Shown here piece by piece: positions 11,622-25,438 of a DNA stretch of 64,000 nucleotides. This DNA comes from Chlorokybus atmophyticus. Lineage: Eukaryota; Streptophyta; Chlorokybophyceae; Chlorokybales; Chlorokybaceae. A model generated the notes under the pieces. The model searched no databases. It was given only the letters and a program-made list of their open reading frames with translations, and was not told the origin of the DNA. The position numbers and the translations under genes are program-made. The first letter of the stretch is position 1, and every line of letters starts with the position of its first letter. The stretch covers positions 407,332-471,331 of the forward strand of contig RHPI01000003.1 in NCBI GenBank assembly GCA_009103225.1, read 5' to 3'.

Positions 11622-14600
11622 TCAGTATCTACGCGCTGTGGCAATGGTAAACAGAGTAGTTTTCTTCCCCTTCTTGCCCGAACTCGTGCTGCCAGCCTGC
11701 TGCGGATGGGACTGCGCCGGTGAGGTGCCGCTCATGCTACCGCCCCCGCTGCTGCCTATGCTGCTGGGATTGACGGGTTGAGCCCACACACCCTGCATAG
11801 CACAACTCAATACAATGTGCCCTTCCAATGGTGCATGTCATAGTGAGGGCATGCCATTGAATTAGCGGCAGTGCAAAAGATGAAGCACCTGTAATGATGG
11901 TGGGCTCGCTGCTTGCGTGGCGGGGATGAGCACGGGCGCACTTGCGCCAGAAGCGTATCCCATCCGCGCCACACGTGAGAAGGACGGCATGCCTGGTGTT
12001 GCTGGAGATGAACCCGCAACGGCCTCGTGAGGCGCTACACACGCACAAGTTGTCAATGCAATGAAGACAAAATCTTGCATGCATGAGGCTGAGACAAGCA
12101 CAGGGAACTACTCCCTCGCTTGAGCGACATGGTGACTCACTAGAAATGTTGCTAAGCACTGTTTGCCTGAGCAAAACAATGAGTACTCCAACGATGTAGG
12201 CATGTACCTGCTTCAGGGAATGCATCAGGCGGCATCTGTTCTTGCTCAAGCTGCAATGCGCGCGTCGCTGCCATGGCAGCCACAAAGTCCGACGGGCTAG
12301 GCGGTGCCCGAGCCAGCCTCTCTTGCAACTCCATGTGCAGTGCATGTTCTTCTCGTTGCCTTTCCTGTGTACAACCCGTGTGTTATAACATTTGCTCAAC
12401 ACCATCAAGCATAACTGCCGCATACCCTTTGTGCATGGCGCCTACGTCGCTGGTCTCTACTTCTTATCTCTGTCTTGAATGACTGCAGCGCTGTGTCTGG
12501 GAGCACTCCAGACAAGTCCACCTCGCAGAGCTGCGGCAACAGAATTTCAGTTGTTGGTGTAATGCACAAAGAATGTAACTTGGCAGTACCACACTGTTTT
12601 CCACAACGTGCTTGACATGGTTGTAGGGAGTATCCAATATCCACTACAACAGGTTGTGGGCAAGCAGTGTTCGCGCAAGATCTTCAGGCTTGTTGACTGA
12701 ATGGTTGTGACTGATCACCAACGAACCTGGAAGGATGAGGTGAGGGGCAAATGGGATAAGTACCGGTAACGCCTGCGGGTGGCTTCCGACTGCACCTGAG
12801 GCTCCATTTCCAAGATGGTAGCCTCAAGTGTTGGTGGAAACTTTGCATAAGAAGAGTAGTGCTCCAACAAGCACTTCACGTTGAGGGGATGCAGCACAAG
12901 GCGCTGCCCATCAGCAGCCTGGTAGAAGCGGAACTGATCCTGCAACTCTGGCTGCGGCTCTGCTGGTTTGGGCGTAAATGGCTTTGCTGCAGGATTTAGC
13001 GAAACACCGGCGGCCTCTACTTCACTTGGAGTTGCAAGGTCGTCTGCAAGCATATGTAACCATGAAGCAGTGCTGACAATCGACCGCTCACGCGCAGCCA
13101 TAGAAACCCATCAACAACTACTATGGTCACTTGCCTGGTAGGTGTCCGCTGTCTTCATCTGACATTCCTTCCGTTTCAAAGGCCACCTCATTCAACCGAC
13201 CGCTAAGACCATCAACAGGATCCTCCCTGCTGGCCAGGTCATTGTCATTGTCAAGGAGACCCTCATCGCCGGAAGCATCAAGGTATACACCCTCCCAATC
13301 GTCGGGTGTGCCCACTTGCTCAGGTATAGCATCTGCCATAGACAGCGTTGCTGGAGCACATTGATGCAGCCAAGCATGCAAGAGCATGATTGCACTTGAG
13401 CATCACCATGAGGGCAATAACAGTATGATACCTGGAATATCAGCGGCTGCAGAAGGCTGGGCATTTGGCTTTATGGGCACGGTCACAATGTGTGCGGATG
13501 TGCGTACAGGGATGCCTGTTGGGTATTCCAGGGTTCCCTGCATGTGCATCGTCCGCCGCTCTGACCACCACCGTGACCGGCTCTAAGAGCAGCAGCATTC
13601 AGAAACGCACATATGCGTGCTTGTATTGCAGTCATGCAATGCATAACTAGCACAACAGTAAGGCATCACCTTCAATGCGTCCACTGCCGCATGCAGATAT
13701 GGCACATTAGACACATCCTCTCGCCCGGAGTACACTGCAGCTTGTGCATACTGCAGTACATGCTCATGGTCAGCTTGATGAGCAGTACTGTGCTTGGACA
13801 GCTACACTTCCTCAAACAGCAAGATGGTACACTGAGATGGGGGCACCAGTCGCTGAACTGACCTTCTCAAGGCGCTCTGCCTCTGTAGAGAACAACTGCG
13901 CTTCTGAATCTGTCACAGTCAACTTGGAGAACAGAGCGCACTGCCCGTCCACTGTGCGAGGACAGGTCAAGGTCTCTCTGCTGCCGTTCTTACTCGACTG
14001 TGCAGCACGCTCCACGTGTTCTTCAAGCTCGTCAACCGGAAAGGGTATGGCTAAGCCCTTCTTCCTAACTAGCAACTGAAATCGCACTTTGCTACCAACT
14101 GTGAACCCCTGTACAGAAGTGATGCTCATAGAGCGCAAATCCTGGAGCGCAACTTAGCAGTCAGGCAACAGATGCAACCACATGAGGGATGAACGACAAT
14201 GTGTCCATCATCATCATCATCAACAACTACCTTGGATGATATTAAGGTAAAGCATAGAGGACACTTATTCCAATCGCCTCCACCCATCCTGAGGTGCCGC
14301 AAGATGCATGCAAGGCAGAACACATGACCACAAGGCGTGATCTGCACAAACAGTAGCCACATGAGCTGCAATAACAGTGTCCAAAGGAAGAGGTCGCGCC
14401 TTTCAAGCCGATGCAGGTAGTGGTGTCAACTGCACTTGCCTGTTCAAAGGCTGGAGGGTTCAGGCAGATAGGACACTGCACGGGTGCCGGCGCAAGCATG
14501 TGCACCTCAACAATGTCGTCCCAATCAGGCATACGATCAGCATTCAGCAAGCAATCGGCGTAGTCAGCGATGTCTGATACCAGAAACCTGAAGTTGGCCT

Positions 14601-15962
14601 GTTTAAAAGCAGATATTCAACAGGCCAGACACGCAACGTGACATCAACTAGTCAACCTTCACCGCATATAGCATATAGCTGTTAGTGCAGGCAGCAGCTT
14701 CAAACAGTGCAGGGCTGACCTGCAAGAAGAGGTCCTTATCATAAGCACGGCGTACTTGACGCACAGGACGACGTGCTGCGGGGCGCTGCTGAGGGCGCTC
14801 ATACTGGAAGTTGAGCAGGTGATTTGCATTGCGCTCCGTAGAAGTCCGTCGCCTTCCTCGATCTGCACAGCACACATGCGTATGTGTGCTGTGCAATGCA
14901 GTTTCAATTTTCATCAAGACACACTGGCTGTTTTCTTACGCATGGTCTTCTACGACAAACGATATACAACACTACTGTGTCATGTCATGCACCAGACCTT
15001 AATGATGACATAGTGGGTGCAACGACAAATTGACTGTTACGCATGCCAGTACACCCATCTATGTAGTGTCAATATGCATACATGCACACGCCCACGTCTG
15101 CACTGAAGGCACTATGGTGCAGACCATGGCCGCACATGTGCATGGATTTGCGCACACACATGCGCTTGAGAGACTTCTGGTCCCAAGCACCTTGTTCTTG
15201 ACGCACATCACGACCGCGGGCACTCTGCCGACGCCCTGCACCATTCAGTGGCTGTTGGGAGTTGGTGTATATGCCGGACTGTCCTCCATTGTTATTACGC
15301 ATCCCCTCGCTGCCCCGGTCTTGCCTGCCATCATGTTCGCCGGCTGCCCGTGATGTCGTTGGCTGGCTGCCTCTGTTTCCCGCCTCTGCAGAATGACCAC
15401 TACTACTTGCAGCCTCTGCAAAGACCATAAGTGAGCATTAACAACTTCTGACCAGTGTCGTGTGGCACACTCACTGTGATACGGCTTACATGCCACTTGT
15501 GTAAGAGCACTATCCAGAGCAGAAGTAACTGTCAGGCTACTGCAATTGGCAGCGTGACTTGCAACTCACACGGCAAGCAACTGGTGGCGTTTGGCTACTG
15601 CTGAGGCCAACTGGTCGGATATGGTCACATCTACTTCGCGAGTACACGCACTGAAGTCGCATATGCTGTTGAAACCACAATGGCGGATCTACAAGGTAAA
15701 CCTAGCGAGGGTACCAAGTTGCTGCTAACACCGTTCATACTGAAAGGATGAAAGAAAGAAAACCCCAGAGAGACGGTGGAACTGGTTGTTGCATGCACTG
15801 CATTGGCACGACTACTATGCATCAGATTTTCAAGCTTGACGTAACGCTGGAAGCTTCCCAACTATTTGCAGGCTACAAGCAGCAGGCAACTGGCAAAGCA
15901 GAAGCCACATGCCAATCAGAAAAGAAGCCTTTCATACCTGCAGGGCTCAATGCAGCAGCCAT
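11622..15962 (-). CDS. RNF10: RNF10-type RING finger E3 ubiquitin ligase
   Basis: Fourteen exons give 789 aa: 15962-15938, 15415-15158, 14862-14720, 14598-14440, 14341-14231, 14141-13863, 13801-13670, 13582-13432, 13350-13135, 13043-12727, 12530-12426, 12364-12208, 12034-11889 and 11792-11622. The family signature HLLNFQYE precedes a C3HC4 RING: CPICLNPP (about 184-191), CGHVFCLACILRHL and WNKCPLC. Further family blocks are FRFYQAADGQRLVLHPLNVK and RYRYLSHLP. The C-terminus, GKKGKKTTLFTIATARRY, fits the lysine-rich RNF10 tail. Introns 4 and 9 start with GC (CAG|GCAAGT), the only in-phase choice at both sites. The junction between exons 2 and 3 is the least sure. RNF10 proteins ubiquitinate 40S ribosomal proteins in other eukaryotes. 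That role here is inferred from family membership. Confidence 0.9.
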
Positions 15963-16253
15963 GCCCGCCCCTATCCGCTCATGCAGTTTTGCAAAGAGGG
16001 AGCAAGCAGCTGTCGGGTCGTCAGCTGCTTGCAATCGGATCTAGCAATCAGCTATACCTAGCTCCTCCTTCTCCGCAGAAGCCTTCTCATCGTCCTGGTC
16101 GTCCTCCCGCCGCCGCCCCACAAGCAGCTAGCCCTCTCACTAAGACAATTTCAGCTAGCTTCAGCTTCGTTTAGGGTTTCAAACGCTGAAAGCAATGCAA
16201 AGCATGCCGAGGACAATGCTGCTGTGCTCTGCAAAAAGCAGCTTGGCGACAAC
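15963..16253. promoter_or_regulatory. Bidirectional promoter region, RNF10 / CSN5
   Basis: Only 291 bp separate the divergent start codons of the RING ligase gene (minus) and CSN5 (plus). Both transcription starts and 5' leaders must fit here unless the 510-bp first intron of the RING gene also contributes. No TATA box is evident. Regulatory elements were not identified. Confidence 0.55.
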
Positions 16254-18320
16254 ATGGAGGCGGCGGGTAAGGGCATGGCGAGCTCTGGGCGCACGGCTCA
16301 GCAGCGGTGGGAGCTGGAGAACAACGTCGCCATCGACACTGACCTTTCAGAGGCGGACACCATCTTCAGGTATGACGAGGCGCAGCAGCTGGCGATCCAG
16401 CAGCACAAACCATGGAGCAAGGTGTGTACCAGTGTGTGGCAACGTTAATTTGGAAGGAAACAACCTGCATGCATGACTTGGACTTCACCAAGCAGCTTAC
16501 AGAGCATAACAGATGAATCCATCAGGTTGGGTGCGCTCATGGTGGTGCGCACCAAGCCTGTGACTGGTGTATGAGCTGCATTTGGAGGAGCTGCTGCATG
16601 CATTCTGTGTTCTCAGCAAACAAATTAAATATGCATATCACTGCCTGCTGTAGCATGGACGTCGCTGAGGTTTTGTGTCGTGCATGCGCTGCAATAGAGT
16701 CTGAGTGATGAGCGCAAGTGCTATTCACAAGTGCTATTCACAAGTGTGTTGTCTTCTTTGAGCAACGCAAGGTGCAGTAGTACTCAGCTAATCTGCAACT
16801 GCACATGCTGTGTCAACTTTTGTATGTGGATGCGTGTCTTGCCTGCGCATTACACTCTCCATGTTGCATTCTGAATCGGTGTTATTTTCGAAGCCGTGTT
16901 GTTTGCCAGTGCCTCGTGATAGCGTTAGACCCCTGTGCATAGCTCATCTTCCTCTTTCACATCCTGCTATGTGCCTTTTTAGGATCCGCACTACTTCAAG
17001 AAAGTAAGGATATCCGCGCTTGCGCTGTTGAAAATGACGATGCATGCGCGGTCTGGCGGCACGATAGAGGTAATGGGTATCATGCAAGGCAAAACCGACG
17101 GTGACACCATCATTGTGATGGACGCATTCGCCCTTCCTGTTGAAGGCACAGAAACCCGAGTGAATGCAGCGGTGCGTGACAGAGCGTTGTCTTTGCGTGG
17201 AAAACAAGCAAATGCAATGAAGCTTTGGCTCTCAGAGGTTGTGTTGTTGACTGTAATGGTGTAGGCAGATGCGAACGAGTACATGGTTGACTACTCGACG
17301 ACCAACAAGTTGGTTGGAAGGCTGGAGAACGTGATCGGTTGGTACCACTCCCATCCCGGCTACGGCTGCTGGCTCTCCGGCATTGACGTCAGCACGCAGA
17401 TGCTGAACCAGCAATTCCAAGTACGACTAAGAGCCTTGCTGGTTTGCTGCTTGCAAGCGCATAGATACATGCACACATGCCGGTTGCTATGCGCTGGCTT
17501 GGGCAAGTTGGTTGCGACGATTACAACTATTGACGCACAGTGTTGTGTTACGATGGTGTTTGCAAAGAAGCTGTGAGGTGGCTGACTCCTCCATTGCAGG
17601 AACCATTTCTAGCGGTCGTCATCGATCCTACGCGAACAGCAGCGGCAGGCAAGGTTGAGATTGGTGTGTTCCGTACATACCCGCAAGGCTACAAACCGCC
17701 TGATGAGCCACCTTCCGAGTACCAGACCATCCCGCTGAACAAGATTGAGGACTTTGGAGTCCACTGCAAGCAGTACTACTCCCTTGACATTTCATACTTC
17801 AAGTCAAGCCTAGACTCCCACTTGCTGGACCTGCTATGGAACAAGTATTGGGTGAATACACTGTCCTCTTCGCCGCTGCTTTCCAATCGTGACTACGTTG
17901 CCGGCCAGATTTCAGACTTGGGTATGCTGTCCCACCTCAGTGAGAGCTTCTGTGTTTACATCAATGCATGACACAGCTGTCTGTTATGGTACTGTTGTAC
18001 TCATGTAACTGTCGTGCAGCGGAGAAGCTGGAGCAGGCTGAGAGCCATTTAGCACACAGCGGGCGAATTGGGGGATTCTTCTTGCCACCACAAAGGAAGA
18101 AAGAGGTGACTTTTCACTCTCATACACTGTGGCTCGTAGTGTCTGTCACGGAGCATGACGATATCTTGTGCAGGAGGAGTCGCAGTTGGCAAAGATAAGC
18201 AGAGACAGCAGCAAGACCACTGTCGAGCAGCTTTGCGGGCTGATGTCACAGGTTATCAAGGATGCTCTGTTCAACACGAGACCGCCCGCTGTCGCTGGCC
18301 CCACTCCCATGGAGGGATAA
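16254..18320 (+). CDS. CSN5: COP9 signalosome subunit 5 (JAMM deneddylase)
   Basis: Six exons (16254-16421, 16983-17171, 17265-17420, 17600-17921, 18020-18105, 18174-18320) give 355 aa, the usual CSN5 length. The MPN+/JAMM zinc site is intact: Glu85 in GGTIEVMG and His147, His149, Ser157 and Asp160 in [14 protein letters not shown]. The protein removes NEDD8 from cullins as the catalytic subunit of the signalosome. Family blocks [21 protein letters not shown] and [18 protein letters not shown] are clear. The start is the first ATG in the coding frame (MEAAGKG), giving an N-terminus like the plant protein (RWELEN). The C-terminus is slightly shorter than in plants. It shares a short upstream region with the RING ligase gene. 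Confidence 0.96.
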
Positions 18321-19692
18321 ACAGATTGCCCGCAAGACCACGCGTTGTTGTAGGGGAGCCGTTGTTTTGTTGATTGTGCAGGTTACATGCTGGGACATGG
18401 TCAGATGATGCATTGTACAGGAATATTGTGGACTAGCCACAGACAGGGACATCACAGGGCAACGTGCTGTTGCTGTGTGTCTCATTGTGCCAAGGCGTTG
18501 ATTGTCTGTTGGTAGTTGCAGCAGTATCAATCACGTGCACAGCAAACAGCACACGTGAAGGGGGAGTGCAGTAGTGCCACGTCCATGTGCAGTCCTTATC
18601 AACCAATTGAGGGTTTGTTCAGAATCTCGAGTAATACCATTTCTGGGTGCAGTGGTGTCATCGCGCATCAGGCGCAAAACAGACACCTTATCGCGCATTG
18701 CGTGCGGTCAATCTGCTGCAACTCTGTACTGCAAACGACTCAACCTGTCATGTGCTGTGTTGGTTCTAAAGTTTGTGAACACAGAGCCCGTGTGGGCAGG
18801 TAATACGCTACTAATACGCATGTATGCATGTCTAACGGGGAGGTCTAGACTAGTGTAGTGTAGTAAGGAACAAACAGTGTGTATAGCCCGGTGGTGGTGT
18901 TGTAATGTTCTTGCATGTTGCTGTTTGGCATGCTGTCAGTGAGGTCATGCATGTCTCCAACTACTGCCAGCATATCCTGTACACTACTGCCAGCATACCA
19001 TGTACAGTTATTGCACAATTCAAGCTTCCAACCTGGCAGCTCTTCAGCCCTTGATCAGCTCCATCAAGCGCACGTTCCCATTATCATATTGGTCATTGCA
19101 ATGGTTATAACGTATTGGCAACAAGAACAATCTACCACCAAGGGCCTTGTACCCAAAGGTAACAATGGTCATTGCAATGCCAAGGTACTAAAATGCTATG
19201 CAGCATGCTCACGCACGCGCTCACGCACACGCGCATGCACCAACGCACGTGCGCACACATGCTACCATATACTGCAGCGCCTCTCAACAAAGGTACCTGG
19301 CTGCAACACTGCCCTTTGCTGCAACAATGCCAAGTGAAAGGCATCACATTGGCAGAAAAGAACATCAAAGTTTCAGTGAAGACAACTTGACAGCCCATTG
19401 CATTGGTGACTGCGTTGTAGCTGTGTGCCATGTTTAGTATAGTTACGCAGCGCTACTGCATCCGGGTCCATGCTGCCGCATGCCACGACGACGAGTTTGC
19501 AAACAGTAAGTTGTCTGCATCTTTTCTGAATGCACTTACCGACCTTCAACTCCCAAGTCATGTTGCAACGCATGGCGGCGCACGCAAGTAACATGTGCAA
19601 ATATGATTAGTAGTGAGAACCAATGCGAGCAACGCCGACAGTTGCCTGCGTGGTGAAAGTCGAATGAAGCGCTGCTGCAAAAAGCGTGCAGG
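18321..19692. other. Convergent intergenic region, CSN5 / OSCA
   Basis: Holds the 3' untranslated regions of both genes. A TGTAA occurs near 18900. A CA/CG-alternating stretch lies at 19200-19260. No gene was recognised. Confidence 0.5.
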
Positions 19693-22600
19693 TCAACGAA
19701 GTTTATCCAAAGACTGTCTTCCTTCCCGCACAGCTGCAGCCGCCGCCCGTAGTGCAGCCACATCTACAGACTTATGCAGAGAAGTGACACTGTCGATGCT
19801 GTTCTGCCGCTTTGTTACCCTCTCCGCACTCTCACCTTGTTGCTGTTGCTGTCGATCATCAGGCACTTGTGTACTGCTTTGCTCAAGCGACTGCGACGGA
19901 CTTGGGTAATCTTCAGGCACTTGTGTGTTGCTTTGCCAGCGTGTGCGGTGGGACTGTCGCGGCGATGGTGAAGCATTGAACGCAGAGTCTGTGCTCATGC
20001 TTGGCTGGAATGCATTCGCATCGAGCGACGACGGATTGCTGGACCAGACTTGACCTCGCTTTCGCTTGCTGCGTGCCAAGGGCCAATGTCGCCCGGACCC
20101 GTTGCGGGCCAGAGAGCCCTTGATGTCTGGGCTTGTGTCCCACTGGACACTGGACTCGTAGCTGGCGTATACGCTGTGCGGGCGCCCTTTCTCTTCATCT
20201 GCGGGCTCGCTATCTCCATAATCGTCTGACTGTAAGACACAAATGCATGTCAACAGGCACATTCTCAACAAGCATGGTGCAAGACTTCCAACAAAGCTGC
20301 GGAAGGCACGGAGTCGAAGGCATGCGCACAAAGAGCTTGTAGCCAGGCATTGGCTGTGTTGATCACTTATGCACATAACGGGCTGCAAGCACAAACAACA
20401 CTCATGCACATATTTACCTTGTAGCGTGAGAGCCCCGTGCTGTAATGTAATGACGGCGAGCCCACCTGCTGTGCACAATGCCAGCCAACACTTCAACAAC
20501 GTGATAGTGCACACATCAAGACTCAGACCGTACAGCATTCTGATCTTGGTATACAGCATCAGTAGCAAGCAGTGTACTACCAGTAGCACCAACCTGTACG
20601 GGAACATCATAAAGACTATTCTTCATGCAGTCTGGGACATAAGCAGCGATGGCGTCATCGAGCCAATACATGTCCTCTTCGCGCCGGGCCCACTCTCTTA
20701 GGTCTGCCTTCCGAGCCCGATCCACAGATAGATAAGTTGAAGCGTCAAGGAACCTCCTCCGGGTGATGTAATAAAAGGCGATTGTCATGACTGGGAGCGG
20801 AAGGAGGAATGGCGTCTGCTCAGCAAACATAGCAGCGTTGGTAATAGTTCAAATGCTTTGCTAAGAACATGTTGTCGAATGTCCACTTGTCATCAGCACG
20901 ACAACATGTCATCTCTGAGCTCTGTATCAAGCACGAGTTGCAAAGCTGCGCAAGCCCAATAGCAGAGCATGCTGTTTGCACCTGTCGTATGGATAACTTC
21001 AACGCGAATATCCCGATGATGGTAATCTGCATCACCAGAAGTGCGGCGATGATGCGATTGTGTATGACTGGCCACATGCGCCCGCCAGACTCGAACTTGG
21101 TGACATGCGCATGCATGATCTGCGCATGTGTCAAGGTCAACAAAGCGCTTTCATGCCATGCTAATGACGTTCGCCACCCCAACAGCAAGCAGGAGTACTT
21201 TGTCATTCACCTGGTTGCGCCAGATGAGATACCCCAACGCAAAATATCCCAGGACAAAGGGCAGCATCAGCGGGGCGATGATGCAAAAGTTGAGGCCAAG
21301 CACAAGGATGTTCAGGTGGTTGGGTGTGTGTCGATGATAGTCGATGTGCACGGCCTCAGGCTGCGGGTGACTTGGGACGCCAGGCACCTGAGATAAGTAA
21401 GATGCTATCAATCAACAATAGACATCCTCAGAACACTGAGCACTTGTTTCCGCAGTATGCAGACACATGTTACCAACCATTCCACAAGACAAGAGTGAGC
21501 ATAGACATGCATACACATGTTCATACAACGTGGCATACCGGCCGTTGGAATACATAGCGCAACGATATCAAGGGGTGCAGCAGGAGCGGCGTGTATTGGA
21601 TCAGCTCCAGTGGCATGAAGGAGAAGGAGCGCGTCACAACAAAGGTGATGAAGAACGACGATGCCGTAGGAATGGACGCTCCGAGTATGGTTACCAACTC
21701 TGCCGGATGATCAATAATGTACTGCAACTGAGAGAAAAGAGTGCCTGATAAGGTGTACCTGCCAGCCAACATGCAGCATTAGCAGAAGTCCATTCATGCC
21801 AAGATCAAGTCTGTGGAGTTAGCCATGCCATACGCTGTGCATCATGCTTTCGTCAGCTCAGGTGACGTACCCAATAAAGACATTGAACAGCAATATGTAA
21901 AAGAACTTGCTGAACGCCTGTCTTTGCAGTTGAGACAAGGAAATCCCCAGTTGAATCTTTGATACCCAAAGGGCGAATATGGGCACGAGCTTCAGAAACA
22001 ACAGCAGAACCCAGGTGGCGAAAATCGCTCTCAGCACTGTCCCAACCACTGGCAGGGTGAGCAAGTTTCTCCATTGTTGGGACTGACCCTGCAATCATCA
22101 AGTGTTACGCCATTGACAGTTTAGCACATGCACGTCCACATTGCATGCTTAGGCCAACTGAGCATAGACTACGACCAAGGCAGTCTTACCTTCAAAGTCT
22201 CTGTCAAGGCGGAGATGAGGGAAACACAACAGAGAAGAAAGAAGGGTTAGTGTCAGCACAAAGGCAGTGCAACACTGCCTGACAGTGCTTTTCTCAAGAC
22301 ATCAAAGGTTATGCTAGCCATCAGTTCAGTGTCCACTGATGTATGTACAGGAAACTTTGTCTGAATCATGTAATGGCAAGTGCTAATGTGTGTCGAATGT
22401 CCTGTTGAAACTTTGGTGCTGACTTATACCTGGGTTTGTAAAGCCGGCGATGAACACTACTGGCACCATGAAAAAGACAACAATAAAGAACATTGCTGTT
22501 CCGACCACTGCTCTGCGCAGCCCCAGCTCCCATTCCCGTTTCCTGCATGTGCAATGCCATGAGATACAGCAATGTACAACAGATCCTGTAGAACATACTG

Positions 22601-24559
22601 GGGTTAGCAGCTTGTACTGCCTTCCTGACTGTACCTGAGCCGTCGCCAGTACACATCACGCGGCTCCGGCGCTAACTGGACCCGCCAAGCATATCCATCA
22701 CTAGTGTGAACAGCCTGTCAAGCGACAATAAGTGGTGTGCCTTCATATACTAACCACAGAGACAAGACTACAGTCAGGATAGTGCACCTGAGCTGCAAGG
22801 GTGGCGGTGGTGCGGCTGCGAAACGTTATGACGGCACTCGGCATTCGAAGACACAGGATTGCATATGTCTGCTCAGCTTGCAGCTCGATCGTTGCCGTTT
22901 TCAGCTGTTGCGTGTAGCAATGTATAGAATCCACCTGCCATGTAAGTGATAGAATGGTAAGCTACACCTGTGCGAAAGCAGCATGCACCCCACCATGTTG
23001 AAAGGCATGGTGGTGAAGCACACAGGAATGGCAAGGCGCTTACCCTCGGGCCAAACCACCCAAGAAAGCCGGTCTTATGTGTTGGTCGACCAGATTGCTG
23101 ATTGTCGTCATCATTGTGGCCAACTTGGTAACTCTTTTTCCGCGGTTGTCGAGGTGGAGTGCTTGTCACCGGATGCTCAATCTCAAAGCGAGTGTATGCA
23201 CTGCTTTGCCGTGCTGATCCTCCATCTTCAGGCAACTGCAATACAGCGACACACCTTGAGTACATCCAACTCAGACCTTCTGACAGCAAGTAAATCTCAT
23301 TGTTAACAATGATAGTGCAAACTGTGTAGCAAGAAGTAGGCTTTGGAGTACAGCCCCTGCATGCAAGCCAGACCTGGGCACTTTCGGCGACTTGCGCTGC
23401 TAGTATAGCCTCTGCACGATCGAGCTTCTTAAGCAATGCTTCTCGCCTTGCATAGGCGCTCTCTACCTGACACATGTGCACACATACAGTATGAGCACTG
23501 CATCGTGGTAACTTGCAGCTGACCACATCAATAACTGAACAGGTCAGGTAGTGTCAGAAAGAATTCCTTACAGAGCGCATGTCGACGACCCCACGATGCG
23601 CAACAAAGTCTCTTGGATACAATCTCCCAAAAAACTCCCGCGCGCCTTCAACGGCCCTCTGCTGATTGGTTATTGGTCTTGGAGGTATGTCAGTCACAAT
23701 GATGGTGTGCTCCTGGGCACGTGTGTCTGCGCTTGCAAGGAAGCTGTTGCGGAGTTCTGTGAAATCCCTGTAGTACTGTCAACCATCGACAAACAGTTAA
23801 TATGGGCAAGCAGCTGATCATGCAGTGCAGTGCAAGCAGCAGAAAGGCTGGCTTACTTGATACAGAAGTACAAATGTGTACAATGAAACCAGCCACGTCC
23901 CTAGACAATGCGCCCAGAGCTTGGAGCTTTTGGGGGGTATGTTTGACATGGTGAACTGTTCTAGAGCTGATTTTGCTTCTCCGGCTGAAAAATTGCCTGT
24001 TGCATTGATTGGAAGCAGCACTGGCAAGCAGTACAAGCTGTAGGCAACAATGCTTGATCAATTGACAAGGTTACAAACTGATAGCTATGACAGATGTACA
24101 AATAGAATGCGAATATAGTTAATTGGTGATTGCAACTGAGCGAACATACCTGCAACCAATGAATAGTCGCAGAGCGAAACTAAACAGTCGCATGTACATG
24201 ACCGTGTCCAGGCCATCCCGTTGAAGTATGTCAGCTTCTGTTGGCTTCATTGAACAACTGCACACTAACGCCAATCAGGAAGGCAGGCATACTCATCGTG
24301 CGCAGCGATGTACTCAGCTGCTGAGTACAAAAACGTCATCATAGACTACTTGTTAGTGAGGAAAAGTATGAGCAGTAGGCACGTACCGAATCCAGCCAAA
24401 CCAGGAATGAGAGCACGTTTCATCATGGTCGGGCCGCTTCAAGTAGATGTATGACGTTGACTTCCATCTTCTCAAGCCCATGAATGCCAACACAATGACC
24501 AAAAACACCGCCACATTGATGCCCACAGCTGCAAAGAACTGTGCCAACGTTTGTGCCAT
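19693..24559 (-). CDS. OSCA: OSCA/CSC1-like osmosensitive cation channel (DUF221 / TMEM63 family)
   Basis: Sixteen exons give 937 aa: 24559-24387, 24257-24150, 24037-23857, 23775-23572, 23466-23374, 23235-23044, 22934-22788, 22714-22635, 22542-22430, 22200-22190, 22088-21871, 21758-21539, 21387-21211, 21119-20982, 20815-20594 and 20229-19693. The N-terminal helix (GINVAVFLVIVLAFMGLRRW) and the block RDGLDTVMYMRLF are typical. A cytosolic loop with RPTHKTGFLGWFG and APEPRDVYW follows. The multi-helix core includes GTLFSQLQYII, IPTASSFFITFVV and FVLGYFALGYLIWRNQ. These proteins form mechanically or osmotically gated cation channels. A C-terminal tail of about 180 residues is polar, Ser/Gln-rich and carries a glutamine run, so it is probably disordered and cytosolic. 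Exon 10 is only 11 nt. It is needed to keep frame between TNP and GQSQQW. Confidence 0.93.
22190..22200 (-). other. 11-nt micro-exon of the OSCA gene
   Basis: AGACTTTGAAG is bounded by a CAG acceptor and a GTAAGA donor. Exon 9 ends one base into a codon and exon 11 starts at a codon boundary, so a piece of length 2 modulo 3 is required. This one adds ETLK between TNP and GQS, where family members carry a short linker. Confidence 0.7.
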
Positions 24560-25438
24560 TGCACAGCAGCCCTGCTAGTGACTGCTCAGGTACTCTCTGA
24601 GGGACATCTCAGCGGCTCCGGACTGATAGGCTGTCGTCTTTGCCAAGCCTGTTCATGTCATTCTTCGTTTATGAAGGCTTTACCACGCCACAGGACTTGT
24701 AATGCATGCTTGGTACAGCTGCGATCAATATTCAGGTCCTGCAAAAGTGTGCAACATATCCTTATTGCTGAGTGGTTGTAGTTGAGCAACCAGCTCTTTG
24801 CATGACATGCACACTTTCTGAAGTCAATGTCGCTCCTACAGACTGACTGCTCGTGCAATGTTGACATTGTTGACATAAGTGAAATTGCTTAGCTTCCAAT
24901 GTAACTGCTGCAAGCCAGTTCCTATCAAATTCGCCACAGCAAACAGCACGTACCGTTGACAAATATCTCAACATGCTCCAGCCCCGCTTGTTGTCCTCCG
25001 TCTCACTTGCAACTACGCAAAGCCTCTCTGTCTGTTTGTGCAACTGTTCCCTCACTTGCACAGCTGCACAGCTTCCAACTTGCTACCAGCGTCAACACTG
25101 GGCCAGTGTCACTGGCTAGCCTTCTCCAGTTGCTCCACCATCAAGCACGAAACAACCAGCAAACAATTCAATCTACATCTACACGCTTGCAATGATGCTT
25201 CTGAGCATGATTATGAAAGCTGTCAAACGTACAACGACACACACAAGCAGATTGTTTGAAACTGCTGCGTCCAATTTGCTGCCAGCTGGCAGGCCGCAAG
25301 GAATTGCACGATCCGGATTGACGAACCCGGGTCAGAGATTTGCGATCGGTTTAGGGTTTTGCAGAACTCTAACCCTGCTTGTGTGGCACAGGCAGGCGGC
25401 GGCGGCGGGAGGAGAGTGGTCGGGGGGTTGGTGCAGCT
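24560..25438. promoter_or_regulatory. Divergent intergenic region, OSCA / TOC34
   Basis: The 879 bp separate the start codons of the channel gene and TOC34. No further gene is seen. A GGC-repeat run lies just before the TOC34 start (about 25396-25410), in its 5' leader. Confidence 0.5.
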
